Source of the DNA: Aureibacter tunicatorum
GTDB taxonomy: Bacteria; Bacteroidota; Bacteroidia; Cytophagales; Cyclobacteriaceae
Direction: 5' to 3'
Assembly (NCBI RefSeq): GCF_036492635.1
Contig: NZ_AP025305.1
Coordinates: 3,224,001-3,288,000 of the forward strand
Length of the DNA: 64,000 nucleotides
Part shown: piece by piece, positions 19,505 to 28,539 of the stretch
How positions within the stretch are numbered: position 1 is the first letter of the stretch
How the letters are laid out: each line of letters opens with the position of its first letter
Program-made: the position numbers and the translations under genes
The notes under the pieces: generated by a model
Database searches by the model: none
Told to the model about the DNA's origin: nothing
The model's input: only the letters and a program-made list of their open reading frames with translations

Positions 19505-20161
19505 ATGGTATTGCTTTATCCATCTCTTCAGCAATTTATTGAAAACGTCAATAAGGAAACATCTCATTTACAACCAGATAGAATAAGGAAATTAGACACT
19601 TTGGCCAGATGCATCAAGTCAACATTGAAACTTCATGATAAAGCAAAGATCGTCTATGTATGCACGCACAACTCGCGAAGAAGCCAAATCGCGCAAGCAT
19701 TGACCGAGGCTATCGCAGGATATTATGGGCTCAATAATTCTATGTTGGAAGTATATTCAGGCGGTTCTCAAGTCACAAGCATTCATTCCAATGTGATAAA
19801 AACACTCAAAAACATTGGTTTCAGAGCTCAAAAACAAACCAACTCCGACAATCCCGTTTATTACTTAGAGCATAGCATCAACCAAAAGGGGACTGAGTTC
19901 TTCTCAAAAAAATTCGACGACTCAAAAAATCCAAAAGACAATTACTATGCAATCATGACATGCAGCCATGCTGAACAAAATTGTCCAATACAAGTCGGAT
20001 CCATATTTAAAGTTAGCTTGCCGTTTAACGACCCGGGAGAATATGACAACACTCAAAAGGAAAATCTAGCTTATTATAATTGTTGCGTTGAATTGGCCAC
20101 TGAAATAAATTATGTTTTTGCCAAAGTTTTAGAAAAAACCAAAGAGGAAATGATAGCTTAA
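19505..20161 (+). CDS. Low-molecular-weight phosphatase/arsenate-reductase-like protein
   Basis: A 218-residue cytoplasmic protein of the LMW protein-tyrosine-phosphatase fold. The P-loop is VCTHNSRRSQIAQA (C-x5-R). The segment NDPGEYDN near the C-terminal third provides the acid-loop position seen in ArsC of the thioredoxin-dependent type. CTHNSRR in place of CTGNSCRS removes the second cysteine of classical arsenate reductases, although extra cysteines (MTCSHAEQNCP) occur later. A phosphatase or atypical arsenate reductase are both possible. Confidence 0.75.
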   Translation: MVLLYPSLQQFIENVNKETSHLQPDRIRKLDTLARCIKSTLKLHDKAKIVYVCTHNSRRSQIAQALTEAIAGYYGLNNSMLEVYSGGSQVTSIHSNVIKTLKNIGFRAQKQTNSDNPVYYLEHSINQKGTEFFSKKFDDSKNPKDNYYAIMTCSHAEQNCPIQVGSIFKVSLPFNDPGEYDNTQKENLAYYNCCVELATEINYVFAKVLEKTKEEMIA

Positions 20162-20185
20162 AGGCGTTTTCAATACCTTTAAGCT
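20155..20185. terminator. Bidirectional terminator hairpin overlapping a stop codon
   Basis: AGCTTAAAGG (20155-20164) pairs perfectly with CCTTTAAGCT (20176-20185). The left arm includes the stop codon of the phosphatase gene; the convergent gene ends at 20193. Confidence 0.7.
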
Positions 20186-20192
20186 AAATGAA

Positions 20193-22907
20193 TTATGCTT
20201 TCTTAAAATGTCTGAGCGTATAGCTCAGTTTTACCATAAAATACTGCTGCAATACTTGAACATTTCTTTCTTCGATATATGAAGCATTGACAGTTTGCGA
20301 GACGCTCTGGTTTTGTCCCAATAAGTCATAAACTGAAACTTCAACTTCGGCGGATTTGTCTTTCAAGAACTTCTTAGCCAAAGCCATATTCCATAGCGTA
20401 TATTGCGTATTAAACTCTTCGTTGACTCCATGATAGATCTGATGCGACCAATCGCTTCTGAAGACAAAGCCATTGCCAAATATCACATTTATCTTGCCTC
20501 CTATATTCTGCAATGAATATCGATTGCTTCCTATGCTCTCCACACTGTTTTCCACCCAATTCCCATCAACCTTGTAGAATATATTGAAGTCAAAGTTTTC
20601 GCTTATATTGCTAACTAGCGACAGCTTCATGCCTGCGGTCCAAGTCTCTGAAATATTCATTTCATCATCATTAACGCCAGGCAGTCTGACATATCCTCCA
20701 TTGGCAGTTAAATTCATTTTGCTTTTTATCCAAGGCACAATAAAGCTATAGGTAGTGCTATTGATCGCCGACCAATATCCGTCCAAATTAACCGGTTTGG
20801 AAACTTGCGCGCCTCTACTCAACGCGACACCATTAATCACAGTATCTTTTGCCACGATAGCCGTTTCATTTCCCACATAATCCTTCGTATACATTAGTCT
20901 AGTGAAATTGCTGAGCGATGTATTCTTATCCACATTCACTTTTTGAAACCTCAGCATTAGATTATGTTGATACGACTGATCCAAGTCTGCATTTCCCAAA
21001 CTTACAAATAGCGGGTTGGTATTGTCAACCACTTCAAGCAATTGGGAAGTCGAAGGCGCTACCGTGCTTGTCTTGTATCGAAAGAAAATACTTGAACTTT
21101 TTCCGATATCCAGCTTCCCCATAGCCACAGGCAATAAATTCAAATAAGTCTTTCGTTCATCTCTGCCATTATCCATATTGTTTTGCAAAGACAAACTTTG
21201 AGCGACTAGACCTATATTGAAAAACTTTCCGAATTCCGTATTCGTGAAGTTTAAAATTCCCCTATGAGCTATTAAATCGCTATTAACATTTCCTGACAAA
21301 GCGGAAAGCTGGCTTTCGACAAATTCAGCATCTCCTCCTTCAAAAGCTTCTTTGGCAAACTCTCTTTGAGAAAGCTGAATTTCATATCCAGCTGAAAGAA
21401 TGCCTGCGCTCCAAACAGGCTCGCTATACAATGCTTTGGCAGTAAAGCCTGTTTCAATCTGTTGATTATCAAAATTGACAATAGAATCCGCTTGATTATC
21501 ACTAAAAATGCTTAAATCGTCCGAAGTCTTGTAATTTGTATTCAGATCAAATGAAATCGAACGTCCTATTTTCTCAAACTTATGAACAAATGTCAAGTCA
21601 TTGCTAAAATTAAACACTTCCACATTGGATGAAAACACATTGTCTGTAGAGCTTAACTCTTCCCCATCAAGTGTTTCCGTTCGGCCTAATGTATGCTCAT
21701 TGGACTCGTTTTTTTGATAACTCAAGCTAGGCTTCACCACCAACATGTTCTTATCATTGATATTGTATTCCAAACGAGTATTCAAACGATGATTATCATT
21801 TGTCGAATTACTCGATTTTTGTTCATTATATATCTGATTGCCATTTGGGTTGAACGTCTCTCTACTCAAAACCTGATCATTCACATTATTCCCCTGATTA
21901 AAAAAGTAACTTCCTTCCAGCAACGCTTTCTCTCCTAAATCATCCACATAGTTTGTTCCCAGGGCATGGGTTTGCGAAATTCCTTCTTGAGCTCCGGTCA
22001 TGCTATTATCAGATTGCCCGCTTCGCATTCCTCTTCTTCGTCCTCCTGATATCCCCGCAAGATCCTCAGAACTAAAGTTCTGCTGATTCACATCATTCGA
22101 CATTCCAATGACCGTAAGTCGCTTGTCTTTGTCAAACGCGCTTACATTAAATCCCGCCGAATAACGATCGTCTGTTCCGTACCCAGCATAAGCATTTCCA
22201 AACACGCCAGTACGTTTATCCTCCTTCGTTACCACATTCATTGTTTTGGTTGTATTTCCATCATCCACGCCAGTCATTCTCGACCTTTCGCTTTGTTCGT
22301 CATACACCTCAACCTTATCCACGACATCCGCAGGAATAGAATTCAAAGACAACAAGGGATCCTTTCCAAAGAAACGCTTGCCATCCAACAACACCTGTTC
22401 AACGGTTTCTCCATTAGCTGTCACTCCAGAACTTTCGACCACTATGCCTGCCATTTTAGATACTAAATCTTTGGTGTTGGCATCCGGGTTCACTTTATAC
22501 GCATCTGCATTGTATACTATGGTATCTCCTTTTTGCTCCATGGGAACAACCTTTCCATCAACCTGAACAGACTCCAACACTTTAGAATCCGGTTGCAAAT
22601 TCACCGCTCCTAAATCCACGCTTTCTTCGCCTACTCTCATCAAGCGTGAATAAGGCTTATATCCCATGGACTTGACTTTTAATTTATAAAAAGCTCTGTC
22701 AACATCGCGAAATGAGAATAAACCTTGACCATCACTTGCTACAAACTTTGAAGCTGTGGAATCTTTGATATTATACAACTGGATCGTGGCTCCGGGAATT
22801 GGCGAGCTGTCTTCAGCGTCTAAAAGTTTTCCTGAAAGAATTACTTGCGACAAGCCATTGCTAACAAAAAGAAAATAAGCCACTACAAATATTAAAGCAT
22901 GCTTCAT
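20193..22907 (-). CDS. TonB-dependent-receptor-like outer-membrane barrel protein
   Basis: A 904-residue protein with a signal peptide, a carboxypeptidase-regulatory-like beta domain (about 20-100), a plug-like domain (about 125-225, with VEQVLLDGKRFFGKDP and IPADVVDKVEVYD) and a C-terminal outer-membrane beta-barrel of the family commonly found in Bacteroidota (OMP_b-brl_3). The substrate is unknown. Its ATG overlaps the stop of the upstream Spy-like gene (ATGA), so the two are translationally coupled. That points to a functional pair in which the small periplasmic protein senses or chaperones the barrel. Confidence 0.85.
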   Translation of the reverse strand: MKHALIFVVAYFLFVSNGLSQVILSGKLLDAEDSSPIPGATIQLYNIKDSTASKFVASDGQGLFSFRDVDRAFYKLKVKSMGYKPYSRLMRVGEESVDLGAVNLQPDSKVLESVQVDGKVVPMEQKGDTIVYNADAYKVNPDANTKDLVSKMAGIVVESSGVTANGETVEQVLLDGKRFFGKDPLLSLNSIPADVVDKVEVYDEQSERSRMTGVDDGNTTKTMNVVTKEDKRTGVFGNAYAGYGTDDRYSAGFNVSAFDKDKRLTVIGMSNDVNQQNFSSEDLAGISGGRRRGMRSGQSDNSMTGAQEGISQTHALGTNYVDDLGEKALLEGSYFFNQGNNVNDQVLSRETFNPNGNQIYNEQKSSNSTNDNHRLNTRLEYNINDKNMLVVKPSLSYQKNESNEHTLGRTETLDGEELSSTDNVFSSNVEVFNFSNDLTFVHKFEKIGRSISFDLNTNYKTSDDLSIFSDNQADSIVNFDNQQIETGFTAKALYSEPVWSAGILSAGYEIQLSQREFAKEAFEGGDAEFVESQLSALSGNVNSDLIAHRGILNFTNTEFGKFFNIGLVAQSLSLQNNMDNGRDERKTYLNLLPVAMGKLDIGKSSSIFFRYKTSTVAPSTSQLLEVVDNTNPLFVSLGNADLDQSYQHNLMLRFQKVNVDKNTSLSNFTRLMYTKDYVGNETAIVAKDTVINGVALSRGAQVSKPVNLDGYWSAINSTTYSFIVPWIKSKMNLTANGGYVRLPGVNDDEMNISETWTAGMKLSLVSNISENFDFNIFYKVDGNWVENSVESIGSNRYSLQNIGGKINVIFGNGFVFRSDWSHQIYHGVNEEFNTQYTLWNMALAKKFLKDKSAEVEVSVYDLLGQNQSVSQTVNASYIEERNVQVLQQYFMVKLSYTLRHFKKA

Positions 22908-23308
22908 GGTTGCATGTTTTTATTTCGAGTCTGCATTCTTTTCTTTCTCTCCTCACGTTGTTTGCTTACCATTTCAGTATACACATTGAATTGGCTCTCA
23001 TTCAATACGTCCTTCATCAAACCATCCTTTTCTTCAAACAACTTCATCACTTTCTCTCTCATTTGCGATCTGTCGCCTGACTTTCTAACTTCATTCCTTA
23101 GCTCTTTCATCGAAACCACCAATTCATCATATATTCCATCTATAATGAACGTTTGGTCTTCCGTCAAGTCATTCAGCTTGGAATAAAGATTTTGCTTTTC
23201 TCTCAGGACAAGTTCCTCCGGATTTATCCGCATTTGAGCTTTGGCATTAATCATCTGACCACAAGTCAAAACCACAAACAGCAATAAAAAAATTGATCTC
23301 GTTTTCAT
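22904..23308 (-). CDS. Small periplasmic Spy/CpxP-like helical protein
   Basis: A 134-residue exported protein with a signal peptide ending NAKAQ. It is all-helical and highly charged, with LTEDQTFIIDGIYDELVVSMKELR and a later LNESQFNVYTEMV resembling LTxxQ motifs of Spy/CpxP-type periplasmic chaperones. The C terminus is very basic. It overlaps the downstream barrel gene by four bases. A chaperone or stress-sensor role is an inference from fold and context. Confidence 0.7.
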   Translation of the reverse strand: MKTRSIFLLLFVVLTCGQMINAKAQMRINPEELVLREKQNLYSKLNDLTEDQTFIIDGIYDELVVSMKELRNEVRKSGDRSQMREKVMKLFEEKDGLMKDVLNESQFNVYTEMVSKQREERKKRMQTRNKNMQP

Positions 23309-23409
23309 AATTTTAGCATTTTGATTTTTATGAAATTAGATCGAAAAAAAATGAATCTGAATTATTTTCAACTAAGTCGAAAAAATGAATAGCAAACGGT
23401 CGGTTTTTA

Positions 23410-24219
23410 TCAATATAGGTTTCTCTTGACAATTATTCTTATGGGAGCCAAACCGCTCGTCGAACCCATGTCCACTTTTTTGTGCGCCAACCTTTCCGCA
23501 ATATCAAAATGCTTGCGCTTTAGCTGTTTATATGCTGAAGGCAATGCTTCTTGCAAACTATACACCTTGGATGTAGACGGCATGAACTCCTTCCCTCCAA
23601 ACAATTTGCGAATAGAATCCATATGCTCGGGAAAAACATGATGAAAATAAAACAATCCATATGGCTTGATTTCATTTTCTCTGATACGCTTGATTTCTGA
23701 CGTTTCAACTATTCCCAATCCAACCTCAGGCAAAGTCGGCTTGCCCAAGAAATCCTCCCTAACGCTTTCCGGCAGTTCATGCAAACTTCTGGTCTTGCCG
23801 GAATAAAACAGATAATAAGACTTGCTGCCAAAATTTTGCTCATGCCTCAGAAGCCTGTCCCAAACTTGCTCTTTAGCCTTGGGATTGAACTTCAAATCCT
23901 TGTATGCGCCATTGAAATGCATGATATTGGTCTTCAATGCGTACCATCGATACTGCCCCGACTCTTCTTCCATGAACAAATCAACATCATTGCCATAAAA
24001 AGACTTCTGTTTCGACGGAATATAATATATCGAAACTTCAGCGTCTTCAGATTCGTCTGTAAACTTGCTGAGACCTTGAAAAAAGTGAAAATTCATCTCC
24101 TCTTTGGAGTAACCGAGATTGAAACTAAAAACATCTGTCAAAAACTTGAAAACCGAAACCGAGAATTCACTAATGTTTAAGCTTTCTGTCATATTCAATC
24201 CATTTAATGTGCGAATCAT
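23410..24219 (-). CDS. Unknown protein, possible DUF6615-like nuclease-fold domain
   Basis: A 269-residue soluble protein. The segment NDVDLFMEEESGQYRWYALKTNIMHFNGAYKDL followed by QVWDRLLRHEQNFGSKSYYLFYSG has the same order of elements as DUF6615-type proteins (D-x-D strand, hydrophobic strand ending in x-x-K, then Tyr-rich YLFY strand). That suggests a restriction-endonuclease-like fold. Here the residue that is usually Gln or Glu two positions before the Lys is Ala, so activity is doubtful. This assignment is from memory of the pattern and is weak. An inner ATG at 24192 is an alternative start. Confidence 0.5.
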   Translation of the reverse strand: MIRTLNGLNMTESLNISEFSVSVFKFLTDVFSFNLGYSKEEMNFHFFQGLSKFTDESEDAEVSIYYIPSKQKSFYGNDVDLFMEEESGQYRWYALKTNIMHFNGAYKDLKFNPKAKEQVWDRLLRHEQNFGSKSYYLFYSGKTRSLHELPESVREDFLGKPTLPEVGLGIVETSEIKRIRENEIKPYGLFYFHHVFPEHMDSIRKLFGGKEFMPSTSKVYSLQEALPSAYKQLKRKHFDIAERLAHKKVDMGSTSGLAPIRIIVKRNLY

Positions 24220-24752
24220 TCGTAAATATAGTCCAAAAATTAAGCTTGCAAATATACAAAAAAATTAAACTAAACTTGTTATTATTTGCAAATTTCAAAA
24301 AGCGACGCAACCTATCTCCCTTTATAATTTCATATTGAGGAGAAAATATCTTATCAATTCCATAGTTATACGATTCCAATAGCAAAAATGTTGCCTCACT
24401 GCTATCCAGAACACTATTTATTCATAAAAACTAAAGTGAAAGACCTTTACCGCCTATTAAAATCTTCACAATTAAAGACTGTTTGCCATGTTAATTAATA
24501 TTTAACCTAAAGATTAATTACATTAGACTAATGTTGAAAAACTATCCTTTTTTCTTTCACCCTAAGAACAGAATTCATAAACATGAAATAAATCACAACG
24601 CATATCACCGAAGATCAAAAACAAAAAATATCAATCAAATAATTCATATTCAAGCCATTAAATCTAAAATTTTAAAGAAACCACAACTATATGCAAAGCA
24701 TTCTTTATATTTTTGACAAATAAGCATTATTCAATTTTTTACACCAACTGAA
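24220..24752. other. Gene-free AT-rich interval
   Basis: 533 bp between divergent genes. The only open frames are short, basic and low-complexity (for example 24531-24716) and look random. A TATTTTTG at 24708-24715 could be the -7 element of the gene at 24753, but no clear -33 element was found. Confidence 0.5.
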
Positions 24753-25673
24753 ATGAAATACTACTTAACATTCGCCTTATTTATTATCATGAGTTTAAAT
24801 GTTCATGCACAAATCAATATGGCGGATTCTTCTTTTCAAGCCATAAGCTATTGGGACAAAGGAGAAGCTCACAGCTACAAAATCAGTCAAAACAAATACA
24901 AAGTCATTGGCAAAGATACGACTGTGGCAGAAGCCTATTCTTACAGCGTAGACATCTCCGTTTTGGATTCAACTGCTCATGAATACACCGTAGAGTGGTT
25001 TTATCATGATTATGCTTTGGAAACTGAAAATGAAATCATGGAAAAGCTTTTTGAATTGAACACTGACATGAAAGTGGTCATCAAAACTGATGAAATGGGA
25101 ATGGTCAAAGAAGTCGTGAACTGGAAAGAGGTTTCAGAGTACATCAACAAAAGCATGAAGCAACTCAAAAAAGATCTTGCGCATATCCCCAATATTAACA
25201 AAATCATCAAGCAAGCATCGAACATGTACAGCTCGAAAGAAAGCATAGAAAAAGGGGCCATCAACGAAATCATCCAATTTCATAGCTTCCATGGAGGAAA
25301 ATATCAATTCAACAAGGAAGTGCATGCCGATACTCAAGTCGCTAATATGTTGGGAGGAGAGCCTTTTGACGCAAATATCAATGTATGGCTGGATAATATA
25401 TATCCTGATGATTATATCGTTGATTTAAAACTCCATCAAAAAGTCAATTCCATACAACTTACCAAAGTTACCTATGATTATCTATGCGAACTTGCCAAGA
25501 TGATGAAGCAACCTGAACCGAAATGGGATGATTTTCCTACCGTAAAAAATGAAACTTATCTCTATAGCCAAATACACGATTCAGGCTGGCCTTTGTATTC
25601 TATTGAAACCAAAGAGGTCTCTTCTCAAAATACGCTTCAGATAGAAGAAAGAATCATCGACTTTATAAAATAA
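24753..25673 (+). CDS. Secreted protein of unknown function
   Basis: A 306-residue exported protein with a signal peptide ending NVHAQ. The mature part is mixed helix/strand and resembles the group of Bacteroidota proteins that carry a YKVxxxDTTxxEAYSYSVDISVLDS-type start; no catalytic signature is seen. It is monocistronic, with a terminator after it. I do not recognise a family. Confidence 0.7.
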   Translation: MKYYLTFALFIIMSLNVHAQINMADSSFQAISYWDKGEAHSYKISQNKYKVIGKDTTVAEAYSYSVDISVLDSTAHEYTVEWFYHDYALETENEIMEKLFELNTDMKVVIKTDEMGMVKEVVNWKEVSEYINKSMKQLKKDLAHIPNINKIIKQASNMYSSKESIEKGAINEIIQFHSFHGGKYQFNKEVHADTQVANMLGGEPFDANINVWLDNIYPDDYIVDLKLHQKVNSIQLTKVTYDYLCELAKMMKQPEPKWDDFPTVKNETYLYSQIHDSGWPLYSIETKEVSSQNTLQIEERIIDFIK

Positions 25674-25697
25674 ACAGCTGAATTAAATCAGTACAAT

Positions 25698-25721
25698 GGA
25701 AGGGGCATATACTTCCCTTCC
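25698..25721 (+). terminator. Terminator hairpin
   Basis: GGAAGGG (25698-25704) pairs with CCCTTCC (25715-25721) just after the secreted-protein gene. No strong T-run follows. Confidence 0.5.
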
Positions 25722-25763
25722 TATTACATCTTCAAAGCTCATTTTATCTTTAGAATAAAGATA

Positions 25764-25982
25764 TCACTCCAACTCTCTCAATGCGACATTCCAAACCATT
25801 GTTAAAAATAACGTAATGCCCAAAGTAGACACAGACCTCACCCATATTTCGTTATCCAAAATAGCCACATTGAATAAGAGCAAAATCACTTCGAGATTTA
25901 ATATGCAAAACAGTAGCTCAGGCAAGCAAACAGCTATTTTCACCTGTGTCAATCGAATGATCAATTCCGGCCGCTTTTCCAT
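25764..25982 (-). CDS. Small two-helix membrane protein, hypothetical
   Basis: A 72-residue open frame with two hydrophobic segments (about 14-42 and 50-66) and a charged start and end, a pattern expected of a small inner-membrane protein. Codon choice on this strand looks natural, but no relative is recognised. The 308 bases upstream (25983-26290) contain no other gene or clear signal. Confidence 0.45.
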   Translation of the reverse strand: MEKRPELIIRLTQVKIAVCLPELLFCILNLEVILLLFNVAILDNEIWVRSVSTLGITLFLTMVWNVALRELE

Positions 25983-26290
25983 GTTGAAATAGATTATTTT
26001 TTCCGCTCAATATAAACCTATCCTTTTGACTATACTCCAAAAGAACGCAGAGCTAATCTATAACGAAAAAATCAATATCAACTATCACAAAATCAACTCA
26101 TCCTATCCTATTAGACCGCCTTCAATCCGTCTGCTAAACACAATCTCAATAATTTTTATTTTCTCCATATTTTGACTTTTGAAGCGAGACTTTTCAGAAA
26201 ATAACGATATTAATTATAGTGGAGATTGCATATATTTTTTGGCTTATTATCTTAGAGTATGCAAATGATCAATAGAATAGAAAATATGCC

Positions 26291-27280
26291 ATGAAAACAT
26301 ATCAATTAAGTATTTTTGTAAGAATAATAATTCTGGCTGTATTTTCTTTAGCTTGCTTTTCGGTGATTGGAAGAGATAATTTTCTTCTTGGGACATTTCT
26401 GATTTTATTCCGCTGGGTATTGTTTCTTATCGCTTTATTGGTCTTTTATCTTCTGTATAAAAGGCAGAGCAAACGAAAATGGAAAACGATTCCCATTGCG
26501 ACAATGTTGATATTGCTGTTAGAATTAAGCTGGACAAATATAGGCAAAGAGTCCCTGAAAGCTTCGGGCAAAACGACTGAAATATCATTTATGACCTATA
26601 ATATTTTCTTCAAAAACCATCAGCCAAAATCTTCCATCAACATTATCAAAAAAAAGAATCCGGATATTATCGCAATTCAAGAACTGACACCAAAATTAAA
26701 ACAATTGCTTGACAAGCAACTTTCGTCTGAATATCGATACAAAAAAACACTAGCGATGAAAGGAACTCATGGATTGGGCATATATTCGAAATACAAAATC
26801 ACATCCAACGAATTTCTTTACAACTCCAATAACTTGCCATACGCGCAGGTCTTGACGGTGTCTGTCAATAAAATAAAAATGCAAGTAACCAACGTTCATC
26901 TGGCTTCTCCAGCAATCGCTGTTGAAAACCCTAACAAATTCCTTCCTCTCTATTTAAATAATTATGAACACCGAAAAAACCAATTGGCGCGAATAAATGG
27001 AAAAGCTGATGAAGAACAATTTGACGCTCAAATTTTACTTGGCGACTTGAATACAACTCATTATGAACCGCTAATCAGAGAATTGGAATCCCAATGGGTA
27101 GATCTTCATAGCGTATCAGGGACTAATCAAAGGTTCAACTTTCCCAACTCTGCCAAGATTCCTCCAATATTAACGCTGGACTATATCTTTGCTAAAGGCA
27201 AAATCAATCCAGTAAATGCTGAGGTTCTTCATGGGGGTGGCTCCGACCACTTTCCAATCTACGGGAAAGTCAGTATTTAA
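26291..27280 (+). CDS. Membrane-anchored endonuclease/exonuclease/phosphatase-family protein
   Basis: A 329-residue protein with three N-terminal membrane helices (about 10-85) followed by an EEP domain: MTYNIFF, AIQEL, TNVHLASP, LLGDLNTT, LDYIFA and GGGSDHFPI supply the metal and catalytic residues of the DNase I/sphingomyelinase fold. The domain probably faces the periplasm and cleaves a phosphodiester; nucleic acid or phospholipid are both possible substrates. Monocistronic, upstream of the TetR gene. Confidence 0.85.
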   Translation: MKTYQLSIFVRIIILAVFSLACFSVIGRDNFLLGTFLILFRWVLFLIALLVFYLLYKRQSKRKWKTIPIATMLILLLELSWTNIGKESLKASGKTTEISFMTYNIFFKNHQPKSSINIIKKKNPDIIAIQELTPKLKQLLDKQLSSEYRYKKTLAMKGTHGLGIYSKYKITSNEFLYNSNNLPYAQVLTVSVNKIKMQVTNVHLASPAIAVENPNKFLPLYLNNYEHRKNQLARINGKADEEQFDAQILLGDLNTTHYEPLIRELESQWVDLHSVSGTNQRFNFPNSAKIPPILTLDYIFAKGKINPVNAEVLHGGGSDHFPIYGKVSI

Positions 27281-27322
27281 TATTCAAGCTATTCATTAAA
27301 ATCAATTATCAAAGAACTTCAT

Positions 27323-27340
27323 ACAAACAAGTCTGTTTGT
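27323..27340. promoter_or_regulatory. Probable TetR autoregulatory operator
   Basis: ACAAACA (27323-27329) and TGTTTGT (27334-27340) form a perfect palindrome around AGTC, 37 bp upstream of the TetR-family start at 27377. The position and the core AAGTCTGT suit a TetR-family dimer site. Confidence 0.6.
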
Positions 27341-27376
27341 TCGTTGTATATTTGATTATGACTATCAGTAAAACCC

Positions 27377-27952
27377 ATGGCTAAAGAAAAAGCAAAGAAA
27401 AAAAGCGTCAAAGAAAGAACGATTGAGGCAGCTTCCAGACTTTTTTACGAAGATGGATACAATCAAACAGGAATCAACCAAATCATCGAAGAAGCTTCTG
27501 TCGCAAAAGCGAGCTTGTATCAGCATTTCAGATCAAAAGAAGATATTGCCGTAGCTTATCTGGAAAGAAGACATGAAAATTGGATGAACGCTCTTGAAGA
27601 ATTCACATCCAAAGCGGAGCATTCGCATGAAAAAATAACGATGTGCTTCGATTATCTCGACAACTGGTTGACATCAGAAAACTTCAGAGGTTGCGGATTT
27701 CAAAATATCATTGCGGATTTGCCCAAAGATCAATTAAAAATCAAAGAGCAAGTTCTCTCGCACAAAAATTCCCTCAGAACATGGCTTCGAAAATCATTAT
27801 CCAAAGAAAGCTCACTAAGCATAAATAAAACGAATGATCTAGCGGATCAAGTTCTAGTGTTAATGGAAGGAGCAATCATATTGTCCCAAATTCAAAATGC
27901 AGCTTGGCCAATTCATCAAGCAAAATCAGCTTGTGAAAAACTATTGAGTTAA
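27377..27952 (+). CDS. TetR/AcrR-family transcriptional regulator
   Basis: A 191-residue regulator. The N-terminal helix-turn-helix domain (about 12-60) contains RTIEAASRLFYEDGYNQTGINQIIEEASVAKASLYQHFRSKEDIA, a textbook TetR signature; the C-terminal ligand-binding domain has LRTWLRKSL and a conserved LMEGAIILSQ helix. It probably represses itself through the palindrome just upstream. Neighbouring targets could include the MFS transporter downstream, but the MazG-like gene lies between. Confidence 0.92.
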   Translation: MAKEKAKKKSVKERTIEAASRLFYEDGYNQTGINQIIEEASVAKASLYQHFRSKEDIAVAYLERRHENWMNALEEFTSKAEHSHEKITMCFDYLDNWLTSENFRGCGFQNIIADLPKDQLKIKEQVLSHKNSLRTWLRKSLSKESSLSINKTNDLADQVLVLMEGAIILSQIQNAAWPIHQAKSACEKLLS

Positions 27953-28046
27953 GACAATGTATTTAATCTAACTCATGAATTGTCAGGCTTTGAATAAATC
28001 CTTCTATCTTAACAAAGACTAATTAGCCAATTAATTATCACAAAAA

Positions 28047-28436
28047 ATGATCAACAAATTATCAAAGGAGATTCATCAAAATAATAAAGAAAAAGGGTTT
28101 TACGAAAACGAACGCAACATAGGAGAACTGCTTTGTCTCATTCACTCTGAAGTCAGTGAAGCACTGGAAGCTCACCGTATTGAAAAACATACTCATGAAA
28201 TGCCTTCCGCTATTTCTCAAGGTATTCAGGCACCTAATCTTACGAAAGAAGACGCCTCCCTTTTCAAAAAAGAGTTTGAAGCCAAGATAAAAAACTCATT
28301 CGAAGACGAGCTAGCTGATACCATGATAAGAATAATGGATCTGGCAGCTTATCTAAACATTGACCTAGAAACCCATATTTTGGCAAAAATTCAATACAAT
28401 AAACTTAGAGAGCATAAGCATGGCAAGAAATACTAA
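28047..28436 (+). CDS. MazG-like NTP pyrophosphohydrolase
   Basis: A 129-residue all-alpha protein. EVSEALEAHR (metal-binding ExxE helix) and EDELADTMIRIMDLAAYL (ExxD helix) are the signature of the MazG/dUTPase superfamily, which hydrolyses (d)NTPs to monophosphates and pyrophosphate. Shorter than E. coli MazG and single-domain. Substrate preference unknown. No partner gene in the same transcript is evident. Confidence 0.8.
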   Translation: MINKLSKEIHQNNKEKGFYENERNIGELLCLIHSEVSEALEAHRIEKHTHEMPSAISQGIQAPNLTKEDASLFKKEFEAKIKNSFEDELADTMIRIMDLAAYLNIDLETHILAKIQYNKLREHKHGKKY

Positions 28437-28539
28437 GCTCAAAATACTCTTTTGCTTAATATTACCATAAGTTTGCCTATTCTTGTCGCAAATTCCAAGA
28501 TCATTCCTCGTTATTTGCAGTCAACCAAAACTATGACAT

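Noticed and set aside
24531-24716. 61-codon plus-strand open frame
   Set aside because: Very basic, low complexity, no plausible start context; consistent with random AT-rich sequence.
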